A DNA stretch of 64,000 nucleotides from CAZQIC01 sp964593555 (GTDB lineage: Bacteria > Bacteroidota > Bacteroidia > JAFLBG01): contig CAZQIC010000008.1 of the NCBI GenBank assembly GCA_964593555.1, positions 1-64,000 of the forward strand, given 5' to 3'. The notes below the pieces were generated by a model, which saw nothing but the letters and a program-made list of their open reading frames with translations, was not told where the DNA came from and did not search any database. Position 1 is the first letter of the stretch. Each line of letters opens with the position of its first letter. A program made the translations under genes and the position numbers. Of the stretch, positions 51,327 to 61,943 are shown in pieces.

Positions 51327-53450
51327 ATGAAACGCTTATCCATAATATTTCTTTGTACACTCCTATTTACAACGCATGCCAATGCAGTGAATAAGAAATT
51401 CAGCGATGGATTTATTCCGGCATTGAGAGTAACACAACTACTTGATTCCTCATCTCTTTTTGCAAAAACTAATCCCGTACGTGCTATAGACTATGCATCA
51501 AAAGCATTGGAGGTATCGCTGGCCAACCATTATAAACAGGGAGAAGGATTATCTTACAAAATGCTGGGTACTATTCATTATAATCTCGGACATTATGACC
51601 TGGCCGCTAAAAATTTAGAAGATGCTGTAAATGCTTTCACTACAAAAAAATCAAAGACGAAAGGTTTTTCCTCGGAGATGAGCAAAGATAGCTACCAAAA
51701 AAGCCCAAGAACAGATGGGGGCGATCTAAAGAAATTGTTCGATACTTATTTGCAATTAAGTTTGTCCTACATAGAGCTGGGCAACTATGATATGGCCGCT
51801 TACAATTTAGATATGTGTTTCTCTAAACAATTTACAGAAATCAATAATGAAAGTAAAACTGCCGCAAAAAAAGCAAAAGCAAAATTACTGCTGAAACAAA
51901 ATAAATTTGCTGAAGGTGTTTCGTTATATGAATTGATACTTGATGATGCACGTAAAGAAGGAAATTTGACGCAGCAATGCGACGTACTTACCGAAATGGG
52001 GAAAGCTTATTTTGAAAAGGGAGATTATGAAAAAGCCCTTCCCTATTTTAATGATGCCAGAGATCTCGCAGAAATGCTAAAGCAGGACAACCTGTCTTTA
52101 AAAATTTCCGATTATATCGCACAAATATATCGCCAGCAAAAAAGGTTCAAGGAAGAAATAGTGATTCGTCAGAATTCACTGAATAAAAATATATCCAACA
52201 ATAATACCGCAGGAGTTTCGAAAGGGAATTTTGAAATTGGTAATGCATACTTCTCGGCCAACCAAACAGATTCCGGAATTTCTTATCTCAATAGAGGCTT
52301 GGACCAGAAGACTTATTCATGGAGCTCCGGCAAGAGTTATTCTCCATTGGATTTAAACAAAGCAGGATTTATCAATATAAATCGAACGTCCTACGAGCTT
52401 GCACAACAATCCGAAAAAAGTACAGAATTATTGGACAAAGCAAATGCCTATAAAACGCTTACTGAAGCCTACTTAAAAAAGGGAGAAATGAAAATGTCAG
52501 CCGAGGCTTTTGATAAATACCTGGCCCTGCATGATTCAGTAGAAATTCTCCGGAACGTAGAAATTAAAAATGCAATCGAGCTTAGTACTACATTGGGTAA
52601 AAAACAACAAAGGGTTGAATTGCTGGAAAAAGAGCGGGAGCTGAATGAAAAAGCAATAGATCTTTTAAGGCAGGATCAGGTTTTAAAGGATGAACAATTA
52701 ACATCGCGCAACATGACTATTCTATTGCTCATTGTTGTTTTGTTAGCAATGGCAGGCGCAGTATACTTTATTACACGCAGTTCAAAATCGGAACGCAGAG
52801 CCAATCAATTACTCGCTATAAAATCACTCAGAGGACAAATGAATCCTCATTTTATTTTTAATGCACTTAATTCTGTCAATCATTACATATCACAAAATGA
52901 TGAGCGCGCCGCCAATAAATACCTCTCAGATTTCTCCCGATTGATGCGATTGGTAATGGAAAATTCGAAGCATGATTTTATTTCGCTTTCTGAAGAAGTT
53001 GAAATGCTGGAATTGTATCTTCATCTTGAACATGCCCGTTTCAAAGACAAATTCGATTATAGGTTCGAAATAGATAAGAATATTGATACGTCTGCTTTTG
53101 AACTGCCTCCGATGATACTTCAACCATATATCGAAAATTCTGTATGGCATGGATTACGTTACCTCGACAATAAAGGATTTTTAACTGTTGCTATTCATCA
53201 GGCTAACGAAGGAATCCAGGTAATGATAGAAGACAATGGGATTGGCCGTAAACTTTCACAGGAACAAAAAACTGTGAATCAAAAAAAACAAAACTCATCG
53301 GGGATGCAAAATATTGAAAACAGGGTGGGAATTATTAATACTACTTTTAATACTGCTATTACCGTGAGTGTAGAAGATGCAAAACCCGGCAACAAAGAAG
53401 CCGGGACAATAGTGAATATTTTTATTCCTAACCACAAAACTAAAAATTGA
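51327..53450 (+). CDS. TPR-sensor histidine kinase of the LytS/His_kinase type
   Basis: A ~707-aa membrane kinase: signal peptide; periplasmic tetratricopeptide repeats to ~400 (GLSYKMLGTIHYNLGHYDLA, TEMGKAYFEKGDYEKALPYF, GNFEIGNAYFSANQTDSGIS); a coiled coil; one TM near 463-485 (MTILLLIVVLLAMAGAVYFI); then the His_kinase domain with phospho-acceptor His508 in QMNPHFIFNALNS and an ATPase domain (PYIENSVWHGL, IEDNGIGRK). ATG 51327 is preferred to the TTG one codon earlier. Its stop overlaps the ATG of the LytTR regulator by one base, so they form a two-component pair. Confidence 0.92.
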   Translation: MKRLSIIFLCTLLFTTHANAVNKKFSDGFIPALRVTQLLDSSSLFAKTNPVRAIDYASKALEVSLANHYKQGEGLSYKMLGTIHYNLGHYDLAAKNLEDAVNAFTTKKSKTKGFSSEMSKDSYQKSPRTDGGDLKKLFDTYLQLSLSYIELGNYDMAAYNLDMCFSKQFTEINNESKTAAKKAKAKLLLKQNKFAEGVSLYELILDDARKEGNLTQQCDVLTEMGKAYFEKGDYEKALPYFNDARDLAEMLKQDNLSLKISDYIAQIYRQQKRFKEEIVIRQNSLNKNISNNNTAGVSKGNFEIGNAYFSANQTDSGISYLNRGLDQKTYSWSSGKSYSPLDLNKAGFININRTSYELAQQSEKSTELLDKANAYKTLTEAYLKKGEMKMSAEAFDKYLALHDSVEILRNVEIKNAIELSTTLGKKQQRVELLEKERELNEKAIDLLRQDQVLKDEQLTSRNMTILLLIVVLLAMAGAVYFITRSSKSERRANQLLAIKSLRGQMNPHFIFNALNSVNHYISQNDERAANKYLSDFSRLMRLVMENSKHDFISLSEEVEMLELYLHLEHARFKDKFDYRFEIDKNIDTSAFELPPMILQPYIENSVWHGLRYLDNKGFLTVAIHQANEGIQVMIEDNGIGRKLSQEQKTVNQKKQNSSGMQNIENRVGIINTTFNTAITVSVEDAKPGNKEAGTIVNIFIPNHKTKN

Positions 53451-54199
53451 TGCTGACTGCCGTAATAGTTGAAGATGAAAAAGTAAGTCGTGAATTACTG
53501 GCCGGTTACCTTGCAAAATATTGCAAGGATGTTGAACTATTGGCGCAGACAGATTCAGTGCAGTCGGGTCTGCAAGCTATAAAACAATACAAACCTGATA
53601 TTGTTTTTCTTGATGTAGAAATGCCCAAGGGAAATGCATTTGATTTACTTGAACAAGTAGGAGAGATAAATTTCGAAACAGTTTTTGTAACCGCCTTCAG
53701 CAATTATGCCGTTCAGGCCTTGAACTACAGTGCAGCATATTATATTTTAAAACCGGTAAGCATCGACGAATTGATAGCGGCTGTTGAGAAAATAAAAAAA
53801 CAAAAGGAAGAAAATAAGGTAGCTATCCACACAAAAGTTTTGTTGGATAATCTTCAGAGCTACAATAAAAAAAACTACAAAGTTGTTTTGCCATTGATCG
53901 ATGGCTTTGAAGTAGTTCCTGTAAAAAATATTATCCGATGCGAAGCCAATGATAATTTCACTGATTTTCATTTTACTTCCGGTCCTAAAAAAATGATCTG
54001 CCGCACTCTCAAATTTTATGAGCAATTACTTGGGGACGCAGGCTTTGTTCGCGTACATAAATCACATCTTGTAAACATTGATTATATTAAAAAATACACC
54101 AAGGGCAAAGGAGGTCAACTCACCATGGAGGATGGATCTATTATTGACGTTTCACCAAATAAAAAAGATGAAGTCATTTCAAAGTTTATACAGAAATAG
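53450..54199 (+). CDS. LytTR-family response regulator
   Basis: A 249-aa regulator: receiver domain (IVEDEKVSRELLAG; phospho-acceptor Asp55 in DIVFLDVEMP; T/K residues in VFVTAFSNYAVQAL and YYILKPVSIDEL) and a C-terminal LytTR DNA-binding domain (YKVVLPLIDGFEVVPVKNII, FVRVHKSHLVNIDYIKKYTK, MEDGSIIDVS). Start ATG 53450 overlaps the kinase stop (TGATG), so translation is coupled. It partners the TPR kinase. Targets are not visible, but the divergent vWA/papain-like operon is a candidate. Confidence 0.93.
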   Translation: MLTAVIVEDEKVSRELLAGYLAKYCKDVELLAQTDSVQSGLQAIKQYKPDIVFLDVEMPKGNAFDLLEQVGEINFETVFVTAFSNYAVQALNYSAAYYILKPVSIDELIAAVEKIKKQKEENKVAIHTKVLLDNLQSYNKKNYKVVLPLIDGFEVVPVKNIIRCEANDNFTDFHFTSGPKKMICRTLKFYEQLLGDAGFVRVHKSHLVNIDYIKKYTKGKGGQLTMEDGSIIDVSPNKKDEVISKFIQK

Positions 54200-54215
54200 A
54201 AATAATTATACGGAA

Positions 54216-57200
54216 CTAGTCTTCTATCCTCACTTTTTTCAACTCGTTTCTTCCATTGAAAGCAGGAAAATACATTAGCTCTGCATGTGCAGGATTTAAA
54301 TTGTAAGTACCGTTATAGCGGGGTTGTAATTCAATATCAAATTGATATTTCCCTGCCGGTAATTTTTCACAGAAAATAGAAACCTTATCCTTAAAATATT
54401 CCCGGTGAACTTCATTATTATCGTATGACTGGTCTTTATTGTTATAACTGCAACCAGCAGGAATCGGAATTTCAATCATCACATAATCACCTTTTTTCTT
54501 AGCAGTAACTTCCACTCTCATTGTAGTAATTTTTCCTGCTTTAAGGGAGGTAACGGGCTTTTCTTCATTGGTGAAAGTTGATTTTACAACAAACACATCT
54601 TCTTTGGGTTGTGGATTTCTATTCCATTCCCTTTTGTAAACTGACATATACAGGCTTCCCTTACATTTAGCTGAAACATTCAATTTATTTTCTTTCACTG
54701 GCATTTTTGTTCTGAACGGAAATTCTTTTATCACCTTTCCGTTTAATGTCACCGATGCATCCCCTTTTAAATTTTGGTTTTTATTCAACACTCCCGGTAA
54801 AATAGTTTCCAGGATACTCGCCGATTCATAAGTATTACGGAATGTATTATCATCGCTATGTTCCAGGAAATATTTTGTTATTCCTTCCAGTGTTTTTTCA
54901 TAGCCACCCTTTTTCTCCAGTATTTTATATACCAATAAACTTAATTGGGTAGTATTATTATACCAGTTCATAGAATCGTTCCCCCAATAGCTGGCACCCA
55001 ATGCAGTTTCCTTTTTATCTTTTAGTATTTCGTTAATATCATAGCCTAATCCCGCTCGTTGTTTTATATAAATAAGTAAATATTTTGAATAAGTACTTAA
55101 TTTTTTCATATCTATCTTAAGAATAGAGTCGGCTATATTTTCATAGTGATATCTTCCAAAAATCTCAAGAGCAAGTACCTTTTGGTCATTATCCCCATTA
55201 AAAGAACTGCGTTCGATATTAGAAATTGCATCCATAAGCGCATCAACCCTATAACCCATTGCTTCTGCCTTTAATAAGGCTTTTGTTATGTATATAGTCA
55301 TAAAATAATTATCAGGCGAGTTTTTCCACCAACCCCAACCTCCATTCTCGTTTTGCGTTCTTTCCAACTTCGCAATTATTCTTCTGATCTGATAATCAAA
55401 AAGAAATATTTCTTTCAATCGCTCCTTGATCTTTTTTTCACTCAGTAGCGCTATGAGTTTAGAAGCTAACTGTTCATTACACTCATGAGGATATGTTTTT
55501 AATTCAGTTATCTTATCAATCAAAAGATCGAGATCGTTATTCACTATAGATAATTCGTAAAACAATGCGGACGTATCTATACTAATTTGAAAATTCGTGT
55601 CCTTGTCCAAAGAATAAAGCTGGCCATTTGTTTCTCCCACCCCAATGGGCAAAACCGGTAATTTCTCCTTTTCACCATCAGTATATTCAAGACTATCCAA
55701 CCTAAGCGAATATTCAATGAATAAAGTATCCTCATTACCCGGTGCTATAAATTGTTTTTCTATATAACTGTTCTTTATAGAAATGTTGTTAGTTGTAAGC
55801 ATCCTATTATTGCTTTTAAATGCAGTAGTTATGGAGAGATTCTGTTTTGTGTAGTTAAGTGCCTTTCCGACTATATAAGTAGTATCTCCTTCCGTCAAAA
55901 ACCTTGGCATAGACAAAGTTGCCATTATAGGTTTAGACGCTTTTGTTTCCGCAAAACCTACACCGCTTTTATTACCAGTCATTGCAATAGCAAAAGAATT
56001 CCATTTCGTAATATTATCAGGAAAAGTAACATCGAATTTTACTTCTCCTTTTTCATCTGTAAATAAAGCAGGCTGCCAGTAAGCTTCATCAGTAAAATTT
56101 TCCCTTAGCAAGGAGCTATTTAACATTGCAGAGTTAAGATCTAGTTTTACTTTATCCATTTCACCACCCCAAAACATTCGCTCCGCTTTTAAGTTACCAT
56201 GGGGTTCGTAGGATTTTATTAGTGCTGCCTGACCATTTCCTTCAACTGATTTTATTCTATATAGGTGATTAGGCGCAATTTTTCCTGCACTGAAAACACC
56301 GCCATATTTAGATTTATAAAATGACGATTTTCCTCTTCTATGCCTCCTGTACCCGGAATAAACTGTTCTATCGTTACTATAATAGTTCGCATCATCATTT
56401 AGATAAGTGTATTGGTTTCTATAAAAATCATGCTTTTCCAAAGTAGAATAACGTAAATCAACATATGGATACGATCTGTTTATTTCTTTCCTATCTTTTC
56501 TTACCCTTTGATTAATGAAAATATCATATGCAACCGGTTCTTTCTTTTCAAGTGTCTCGAAAGTGAATAAAGTATCTTTGTCATATTTCTTTATACATAT
56601 TTTTCCTGCATCGATCTGAATAGAGTCATCAACAAAATATTCATAATTGTTGTCCATAAAAAAAATTCCTTTATATAACCCCGGCGGAATATTACTAACA
56701 TCAGCGCACTTATTACGATATTTTTTTTCTCCAATAGACACCTGATCATTAAACAACATTATTTTACTAATAAAATGATCGCCGGTATATACAAAGGCAA
56801 AACTGCCATTGCCAATTTCAGTTTTGGTATATACTTCATATGGAAATTCAGGATCGTTATATCTATACAACTCAACATATTCATTTTGAACCTCTTTTAG
56901 AGTTTGTGTTGATATGCCTATCCGATACTCTACGTTCCTGGCCTTCTCTAATTTGTTTCGATTTTTTTTGAGAGTATCTACGCTAATCTTTCCTTCATCA
57001 TTAAAATCATAGCAATAGTTTCCATTAAACTTAAATTTTCCATATACAGACTTATATTCTGCCTTCCATAAGTAGTTTATTGAATCTCCTTGATTAAAAA
57101 TCAATGCAGAATTTCTATCTATCCTTTTCACATCGTTGGGCGTTTTCCAACAGTATACGTTTCCATAATAATATTCGTCTTTTGTTTGGAAAACACAATT

Positions 57201-59579
57201 CCTTTCCAACATTTTTTCGTATGTCGAAAGTTTTCTCGTTTTTTTTATTTTTTTTATTTCCTCGGGGTAATGTTTACTATCAAACGAAAATTCCAATTTT
57301 TGTCCATTTTTTAATTCTATGTCTTTAAGAATGTATTCAGCATCATTTGTACGAATACGAATATTATGTTTTCCGGCTGATGCAATGATAGAATTGCATT
57401 CACTATAATATTTATCGTCATAATATACAAGTGTATCGTCAACATAGATCATGTGTACCTCTAAGAATTCCTGACCACTAATAACATAGGGAAAAAATTC
57501 CGCTTTAACACTTTCATTAGGAATATATCTTTTAAAAAGAACGTTACCCGGATGAGTTAACTGGTAGTAAGCTATATTCTTAAATTGTAATTCTTTTGTC
57601 CAGAAACCATCTGCAGGAACATCATACGTACTTTTTATAGATAGGCTAAGGTTATACAAACAAACCTCCTTGCGTTTTAGTGTGGCTTTTGTATTAAAAT
57701 CAGGAACAATAGGAAGATTTGATCTTTTAAATTGCGCATTGATAGACGATGCTAAGACATCGGCATTTTTTACAGGATTTTTATCAAAATCAATGACTTT
57801 AATATTCACTCTTGCTTTTTGCCCAGGATATATATTTTCCGGTTCCGTTAATACAATATCAAGTGTTTTCTTTTGAGGTATTATCTTAATCTGCTTGGTA
57901 ATACTTTCCCCCGTGTACATATAATTATACAGAAAAGCATATTTACTATCACTTACATCTCTCTCTTTATACTCTAATTGATTAGTAAACCCTTCTTTTA
58001 TAATTACTTCGTTTTTATAGAGACGATATTGTACTTCTATGTTTTTAGGATTAACAAGTGAAACAAAAATAGAATCAATAGTTCTATTGCTATTTATAGA
58101 AACATTCACTGGCAAAATCTCATACATTGCACAACTATTTTTCGCAAGAAAAAAATATTTCTTAACTAATATACCGGGTTTGAATTTATATGGGAATGAT
58201 ATTGTTTTCTTATTCACAGTATCTCCATTAATCACTTCCCAACAAAAACCCTCCTCCATAAATTCCTTGTCGTTTTTATAAAATACAGCAGTAATAAAAC
58301 TGTCTTGTTCTGAAAATAAGATATTATTATTCTCGAGGTTCGCCTTAAAAAAAACTTCTTCTACCTGCGTTTCATTATTGCTATTATTAAACTCTCCCAC
58401 AACTCTATAATTTATTCCCATCTCGGGAACACTATCAGCAGGAATAACTATTTCAGTTTCGCCTTCAGGATGAATAGAAAATTCTCCAATAGGGATTTCA
58501 TGTGGAAGTTGGAGACTTTGCTTTATTACATCTTTGATTTCAAATGGACTTAGTTTAATTTTTACTCTTCCATCCATAACAGCCAGATCGTTGGCATTGG
58601 TTGCTTTAGCATATAGTTTTATGTCTTCTCCTTTTCGATATTCCTTTTTTTCGCTCCTTAAACTATAGACGGCTTCATCCAACAAATAATCCTCAATTTT
58701 AAATTGCCCTCTTATATAGCTTTTCTCATTCCAGGGATTTTTCTTCTTCTTTTTCACAATTGCAACCTGGTACCTCTTGTCTATAGTTAATGTGTCTCGT
58801 AAAGGGAATTCATAAATATATGTTCCTGGAGAAGAAGGCTTGAGCTTTACTTCTAATAGAGGATTTCTACTTTCATATCTGTCGGGATTTGTGATTTTCA
58901 ACCAAACTTCTTTATTGATTGGTTTGCCATTTTTTGTAATGTGTGCCTTTAGCCTAAGGGTATCTCCTAAATGATATATCGGTTTATTGAATGCAATGTA
59001 TCCCGAGTTCTTTTTTCTAAATGATTTACCAATTGAATTGTATCTTTTTTCTACTTCATAAAAAAGCACCTCATTAATGGCTTCAATTCGAAGTTTACCT
59101 GCCGTTTTCCCCTTATACATATAACATAAATACTGTTTGTTATACGGTATATTACTATTTCCAATTTTTGCTTTTGCATCTGTAATTTCGTTTCCATTAA
59201 CTGTATTATACAACCGGAAAGAAAAGTTTTTTCCATCACTAATAATTTTAACACGGATATTGGATAAAACCCGGATATCCTGGTCAACATAGTTTTTATT
59301 AGCATAAACCAAAACATAATATCCAGGAGACAACCTACTCACAGGCCAGCTACCTTGATTAAGAAAATTATTAAACGAATCTACTTTGGTGTGGAAAAAT
59401 GAAGAATCTAATTTCGATTTAGAACTTGTAAAGAGCTTATCAATTTCAGTATTCGAGAGTTTATATATGTATATATATGGACTAGTGTAATTGCGGACTT
59501 GAGAAAATGTATGTGTAAGTATATTTACCACACATATAAGGGTAATCAATAAACATTTATGCGTGGGGCGTTTTAACAT
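54216..59579 (-). CDS. Alpha-2-macroglobulin-like protein with thioester motif
   Basis: A 1787-aa exported protein of the bacterial alpha-2-macroglobulin family, thought to trap proteases. Signal peptide ~27 aa (ending HTFSQ, no lipobox); an MG2-type domain near 193-300 (FNKPIYHLGDTLRLKAHITK); further macroglobulin domains; an A2M block near 1166-1200 (YWQPALFTDEKGEVKFDVTF, WNSFAIAMT); then the thioester domain with YPHECNEQLASKL, where Cys1367, Glu1369 and Gln1370 give the CxEQ thioester, and NGGWGWWKNSPDNYFMTIYI of the helical barrel. The pbpC (PBP1C) gene that accompanies many bacterial homologues is absent. It lies 65 bp after an SBBP cargo gene. Confidence 0.9.
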   Translation of the reverse strand: MLKRPTHKCLLITLICVVNILTHTFSQVRNYTSPYIYIYKLSNTEIDKLFTSSKSKLDSSFFHTKVDSFNNFLNQGSWPVSRLSPGYYVLVYANKNYVDQDIRVLSNIRVKIISDGKNFSFRLYNTVNGNEITDAKAKIGNSNIPYNKQYLCYMYKGKTAGKLRIEAINEVLFYEVEKRYNSIGKSFRKKNSGYIAFNKPIYHLGDTLRLKAHITKNGKPINKEVWLKITNPDRYESRNPLLEVKLKPSSPGTYIYEFPLRDTLTIDKRYQVAIVKKKKKNPWNEKSYIRGQFKIEDYLLDEAVYSLRSEKKEYRKGEDIKLYAKATNANDLAVMDGRVKIKLSPFEIKDVIKQSLQLPHEIPIGEFSIHPEGETEIVIPADSVPEMGINYRVVGEFNNSNNETQVEEVFFKANLENNNILFSEQDSFITAVFYKNDKEFMEEGFCWEVINGDTVNKKTISFPYKFKPGILVKKYFFLAKNSCAMYEILPVNVSINSNRTIDSIFVSLVNPKNIEVQYRLYKNEVIIKEGFTNQLEYKERDVSDSKYAFLYNYMYTGESITKQIKIIPQKKTLDIVLTEPENIYPGQKARVNIKVIDFDKNPVKNADVLASSINAQFKRSNLPIVPDFNTKATLKRKEVCLYNLSLSIKSTYDVPADGFWTKELQFKNIAYYQLTHPGNVLFKRYIPNESVKAEFFPYVISGQEFLEVHMIYVDDTLVYYDDKYYSECNSIIASAGKHNIRIRTNDAEYILKDIELKNGQKLEFSFDSKHYPEEIKKIKKTRKLSTYEKMLERNCVFQTKDEYYYGNVYCWKTPNDVKRIDRNSALIFNQGDSINYLWKAEYKSVYGKFKFNGNYCYDFNDEGKISVDTLKKNRNKLEKARNVEYRIGISTQTLKEVQNEYVELYRYNDPEFPYEVYTKTEIGNGSFAFVYTGDHFISKIMLFNDQVSIGEKKYRNKCADVSNIPPGLYKGIFFMDNNYEYFVDDSIQIDAGKICIKKYDKDTLFTFETLEKKEPVAYDIFINQRVRKDRKEINRSYPYVDLRYSTLEKHDFYRNQYTYLNDDANYYSNDRTVYSGYRRHRRGKSSFYKSKYGGVFSAGKIAPNHLYRIKSVEGNGQAALIKSYEPHGNLKAERMFWGGEMDKVKLDLNSAMLNSSLLRENFTDEAYWQPALFTDEKGEVKFDVTFPDNITKWNSFAIAMTGNKSGVGFAETKASKPIMATLSMPRFLTEGDTTYIVGKALNYTKQNLSITTAFKSNNRMLTTNNISIKNSYIEKQFIAPGNEDTLFIEYSLRLDSLEYTDGEKEKLPVLPIGVGETNGQLYSLDKDTNFQISIDTSALFYELSIVNNDLDLLIDKITELKTYPHECNEQLASKLIALLSEKKIKERLKEIFLFDYQIRRIIAKLERTQNENGGWGWWKNSPDNYFMTIYITKALLKAEAMGYRVDALMDAISNIERSSFNGDNDQKVLALEIFGRYHYENIADSILKIDMKKLSTYSKYLLIYIKQRAGLGYDINEILKDKKETALGASYWGNDSMNWYNNTTQLSLLVYKILEKKGGYEKTLEGITKYFLEHSDDNTFRNTYESASILETILPGVLNKNQNLKGDASVTLNGKVIKEFPFRTKMPVKENKLNVSAKCKGSLYMSVYKREWNRNPQPKEDVFVVKSTFTNEEKPVTSLKAGKITTMRVEVTAKKKGDYVMIEIPIPAGCSYNNKDQSYDNNEVHREYFKDKVSIFCEKLPAGKYQFDIELQPRYNGTYNLNPAHAELMYFPAFNGRNELKKVRIED

Positions 59580-59644
59580 TCCTTTCCCTTAAATATAGGA
59601 AAGGTAGGTGAAAAGTCACAAATAAACCGGGTTTAAAATTACTT

Positions 59645-61585
59645 TCATTTCTGCACCACCAGTCTCTCTTTAAACAACACCTCCTCTTCAGCTTTTATCT
59701 CTACAAAATAAACAGCCGAGCTTAATGCACTAATATCTATTTGCGATTTTGCACCGCTTATCTGTGATTGGCTCACCATCTGCCCTGTCATATCATAAAT
59801 GAAAAGTAAAAATTTCTGTTCTTCAAATTCGGAATTGATGGAGACCATTAACGAATTATTGGCAGGATTTGGATAAATTTTAATAGGCAGGTTACCCCAT
59901 TTGTCAATGATCAAACCCAGGGTTTCAGAATAAAAAGTACCGCCTGTTTGCTTTAAACGATAATACACTTCCCCTTCACTCATGCTAAGCAGCGAATCAT
60001 CAGTGAAAAAATAATTAATGCCATCAATATCATCTGTTGGTTTCACAGCACCTACCGTTTCAAAATCTTTTCCATTCCAGCTTCGTTCAACTGTAAAGTC
60101 ACAATTCCCATTTTCTTTAGAGCACGTCCAGGCCAGGTTCACATTTTTTCCGTTCGCTTCTCCATTAAATGCCAACAACGCAACCGACGAACTATCCTCA
60201 TCACTTTTTTTACCTGAACCGATTGCAATTTTTGTAACAAACACATCTGTACGCGTGTATGGAGATAATGCAATGCCGCCAAATACTCCACCGTTTAATA
60301 AGGCGCCTGTTGCATAAACATTTCCATTCGTTTCTCCACAAATTGCTATTCCAGATTCATACCCAACGTCTTCTTCTAAATCAGCAGGGCCACCCACTGC
60401 AGCAGCCCAGGTAAACTGCCCGCTGGTATTCAATCCCGCCATAAAAATATCGGCGTTATCCACAGCAGTTTTTTTGTATGAGCCAAATGATGCTGTTCCC
60501 CCAAACTGCCCCGTTATAAAAAGATTATTTCCATCACATCCTATACCTCTGGCCCTGTCTGTCTGGCTACCTCCCGCCCTCTTGGCCCACAATACATTTC
60601 CGGATGAATTATAACAAGCCACGAAAACATCTGAACTGCCTTTGGTTGATAATGATGTACCACCGAAATTTACAGTAGCGTTAAATTCACCAGTTACATA
60701 TATTTTACCTGCATTGTCCATAGTTACGGACCAGCCAACATCATCCCACGCTGCCCCCACAGTTTTTAGCCACAACAGTGAACCACTCGGAGAATACTTC
60801 GCCAAAAACATATCCCATTTTCCATTGGGCGCTGTAACTGTTTGCGAACTAAATGTTGCTGTATTCTTAAACATTCCACAGACATAGGAGTTGCCGGCAG
60901 CATCGACCTTAATCGATTTTGCTTCATCACGTCCTGACCCTCCTGCTTTTTTCACCCATAAAAAATTCCCATTCGCGTCATACTTCGCCACAAAAATATC
61001 TTTATCACCATAGCCATAAATAGTTGTTGAGCCGCCAAACACCGCTTTATTGGTGAATATACCGCAGATGTATATATTACCCGCCGCATCACAACTAACT
61101 CCCATTGCTTTATCATAATCATAATCTCCCGCCCTCTTGGCCCAAATTAAATTTCCATTTAAATCATATTTCGCAAGAAAAATATCGTTGGAACCTTTAC
61201 AGGTTAATGTAATAGGAGAGCCAATAAATTTAATTAGCGCATTTGTTCCCTGTATTTCTCCTACTACATAAAGATAATTTCCATCGCGGGTAATATTCCA
61301 GGCATAATCACCCGTATATCCTCCTGCAGTTCGTATCCAGATCAATGCTCCCGAAGGACTATACTTCGCAACATAAATATCATGATTGCCCTCACAGGGT
61401 AAAGTAGTTCCGCTGAACTTTGCATTCTTTTCGTATTTACCCGCGATGTAAACATTCCCGGTCTGGTCGGTAACAATTCCGTATCCGTAATCATATGCCC
61501 ACAATCCTTCCTTTTTTGCCCATTGGAAATTTTGCGCCATTAGGTTAATACACGTCAGGTTCAGTATCAGTAATATTTTTTTCAT
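59645..61585 (-). CDS. Secreted SBBP-repeat protein with type A T9SS sorting domain
   Basis: A ~646-aa T9SS cargo (start MKKILLIL at 61585; a GTG nine codons upstream is less likely). Signal peptide (~18 aa, ending NLMAQ); seven to eight SBBP propeller repeats near 25-440 (DQTGNVYIAGKYEKNAKFSG, DIFVAKYDANGNFLWVKKAG); a fibronectin-type beta domain near 455-550 (NVNLAWTCSKENGNCDFTVE, DGINYFFTDDSLL, GEVYYRLKQTGG); and a type A sorting tail from ~560 (IYPNPANNSLMVSI, IYDMTGQMVSQ, AVYFVEIKAEEE). It precedes the macroglobulin gene and may be co-transcribed with it. Confidence 0.9.
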   Translation of the reverse strand: MKKILLILNLTCINLMAQNFQWAKKEGLWAYDYGYGIVTDQTGNVYIAGKYEKNAKFSGTTLPCEGNHDIYVAKYSPSGALIWIRTAGGYTGDYAWNITRDGNYLYVVGEIQGTNALIKFIGSPITLTCKGSNDIFLAKYDLNGNLIWAKRAGDYDYDKAMGVSCDAAGNIYICGIFTNKAVFGGSTTIYGYGDKDIFVAKYDANGNFLWVKKAGGSGRDEAKSIKVDAAGNSYVCGMFKNTATFSSQTVTAPNGKWDMFLAKYSPSGSLLWLKTVGAAWDDVGWSVTMDNAGKIYVTGEFNATVNFGGTSLSTKGSSDVFVACYNSSGNVLWAKRAGGSQTDRARGIGCDGNNLFITGQFGGTASFGSYKKTAVDNADIFMAGLNTSGQFTWAAAVGGPADLEEDVGYESGIAICGETNGNVYATGALLNGGVFGGIALSPYTRTDVFVTKIAIGSGKKSDEDSSSVALLAFNGEANGKNVNLAWTCSKENGNCDFTVERSWNGKDFETVGAVKPTDDIDGINYFFTDDSLLSMSEGEVYYRLKQTGGTFYSETLGLIIDKWGNLPIKIYPNPANNSLMVSINSEFEEQKFLLFIYDMTGQMVSQSQISGAKSQIDISALSSAVYFVEIKAEEEVLFKERLVVQK

Positions 61586-61943
61586 ACTCCCTTTTTTAAA
61601 TGAATAAAACACTGATACAAATTTATAAGCGGATAGCGGGCTATTCGCTACTTTTCGATAATAGCGCTTTTATAATAGCTAAAGCATGCCGTTGGGTATT
61701 CAGCTAGCTTGGGAGGGAGATAAAAAAATATGAGTTTACTTAATCTACCCAATTTTATTATTGAGCACATCCGGTAAATCCCTAATTCTTCATATTCTTT
61801 TTCGGACCGTCGTTTTTTTTTGCACTATCGGTGTACAGAAGATCAAATCATGAAGAACTAGTTTATTAAATAAGTCACAACAAAAACGCCAACCGAAAAT
61901 TCGGTTGGCGTTTTTGTTGTAAAGGTGCTCTTGTTAATTATAT
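61586..61943. other. Intergenic region with long hairpin
   Basis: Gap between two minus-strand genes. Besides the hairpin at 61877-61920 it should hold the promoter of the SBBP gene. I see no clear -7 element and no small gene. Confidence 0.45.
61877..61920 (-). terminator. Perfect long hairpin terminator after the carboxypeptidase gene
   Basis: A perfect 20-bp stem with a 4-nt loop; GC-rich core ACGCCAACCGA/TCGGTTGGCGT with A-rich and T-rich flanks on both sides. It follows the carboxypeptidase stop and would work on either strand. Confidence 0.85.
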
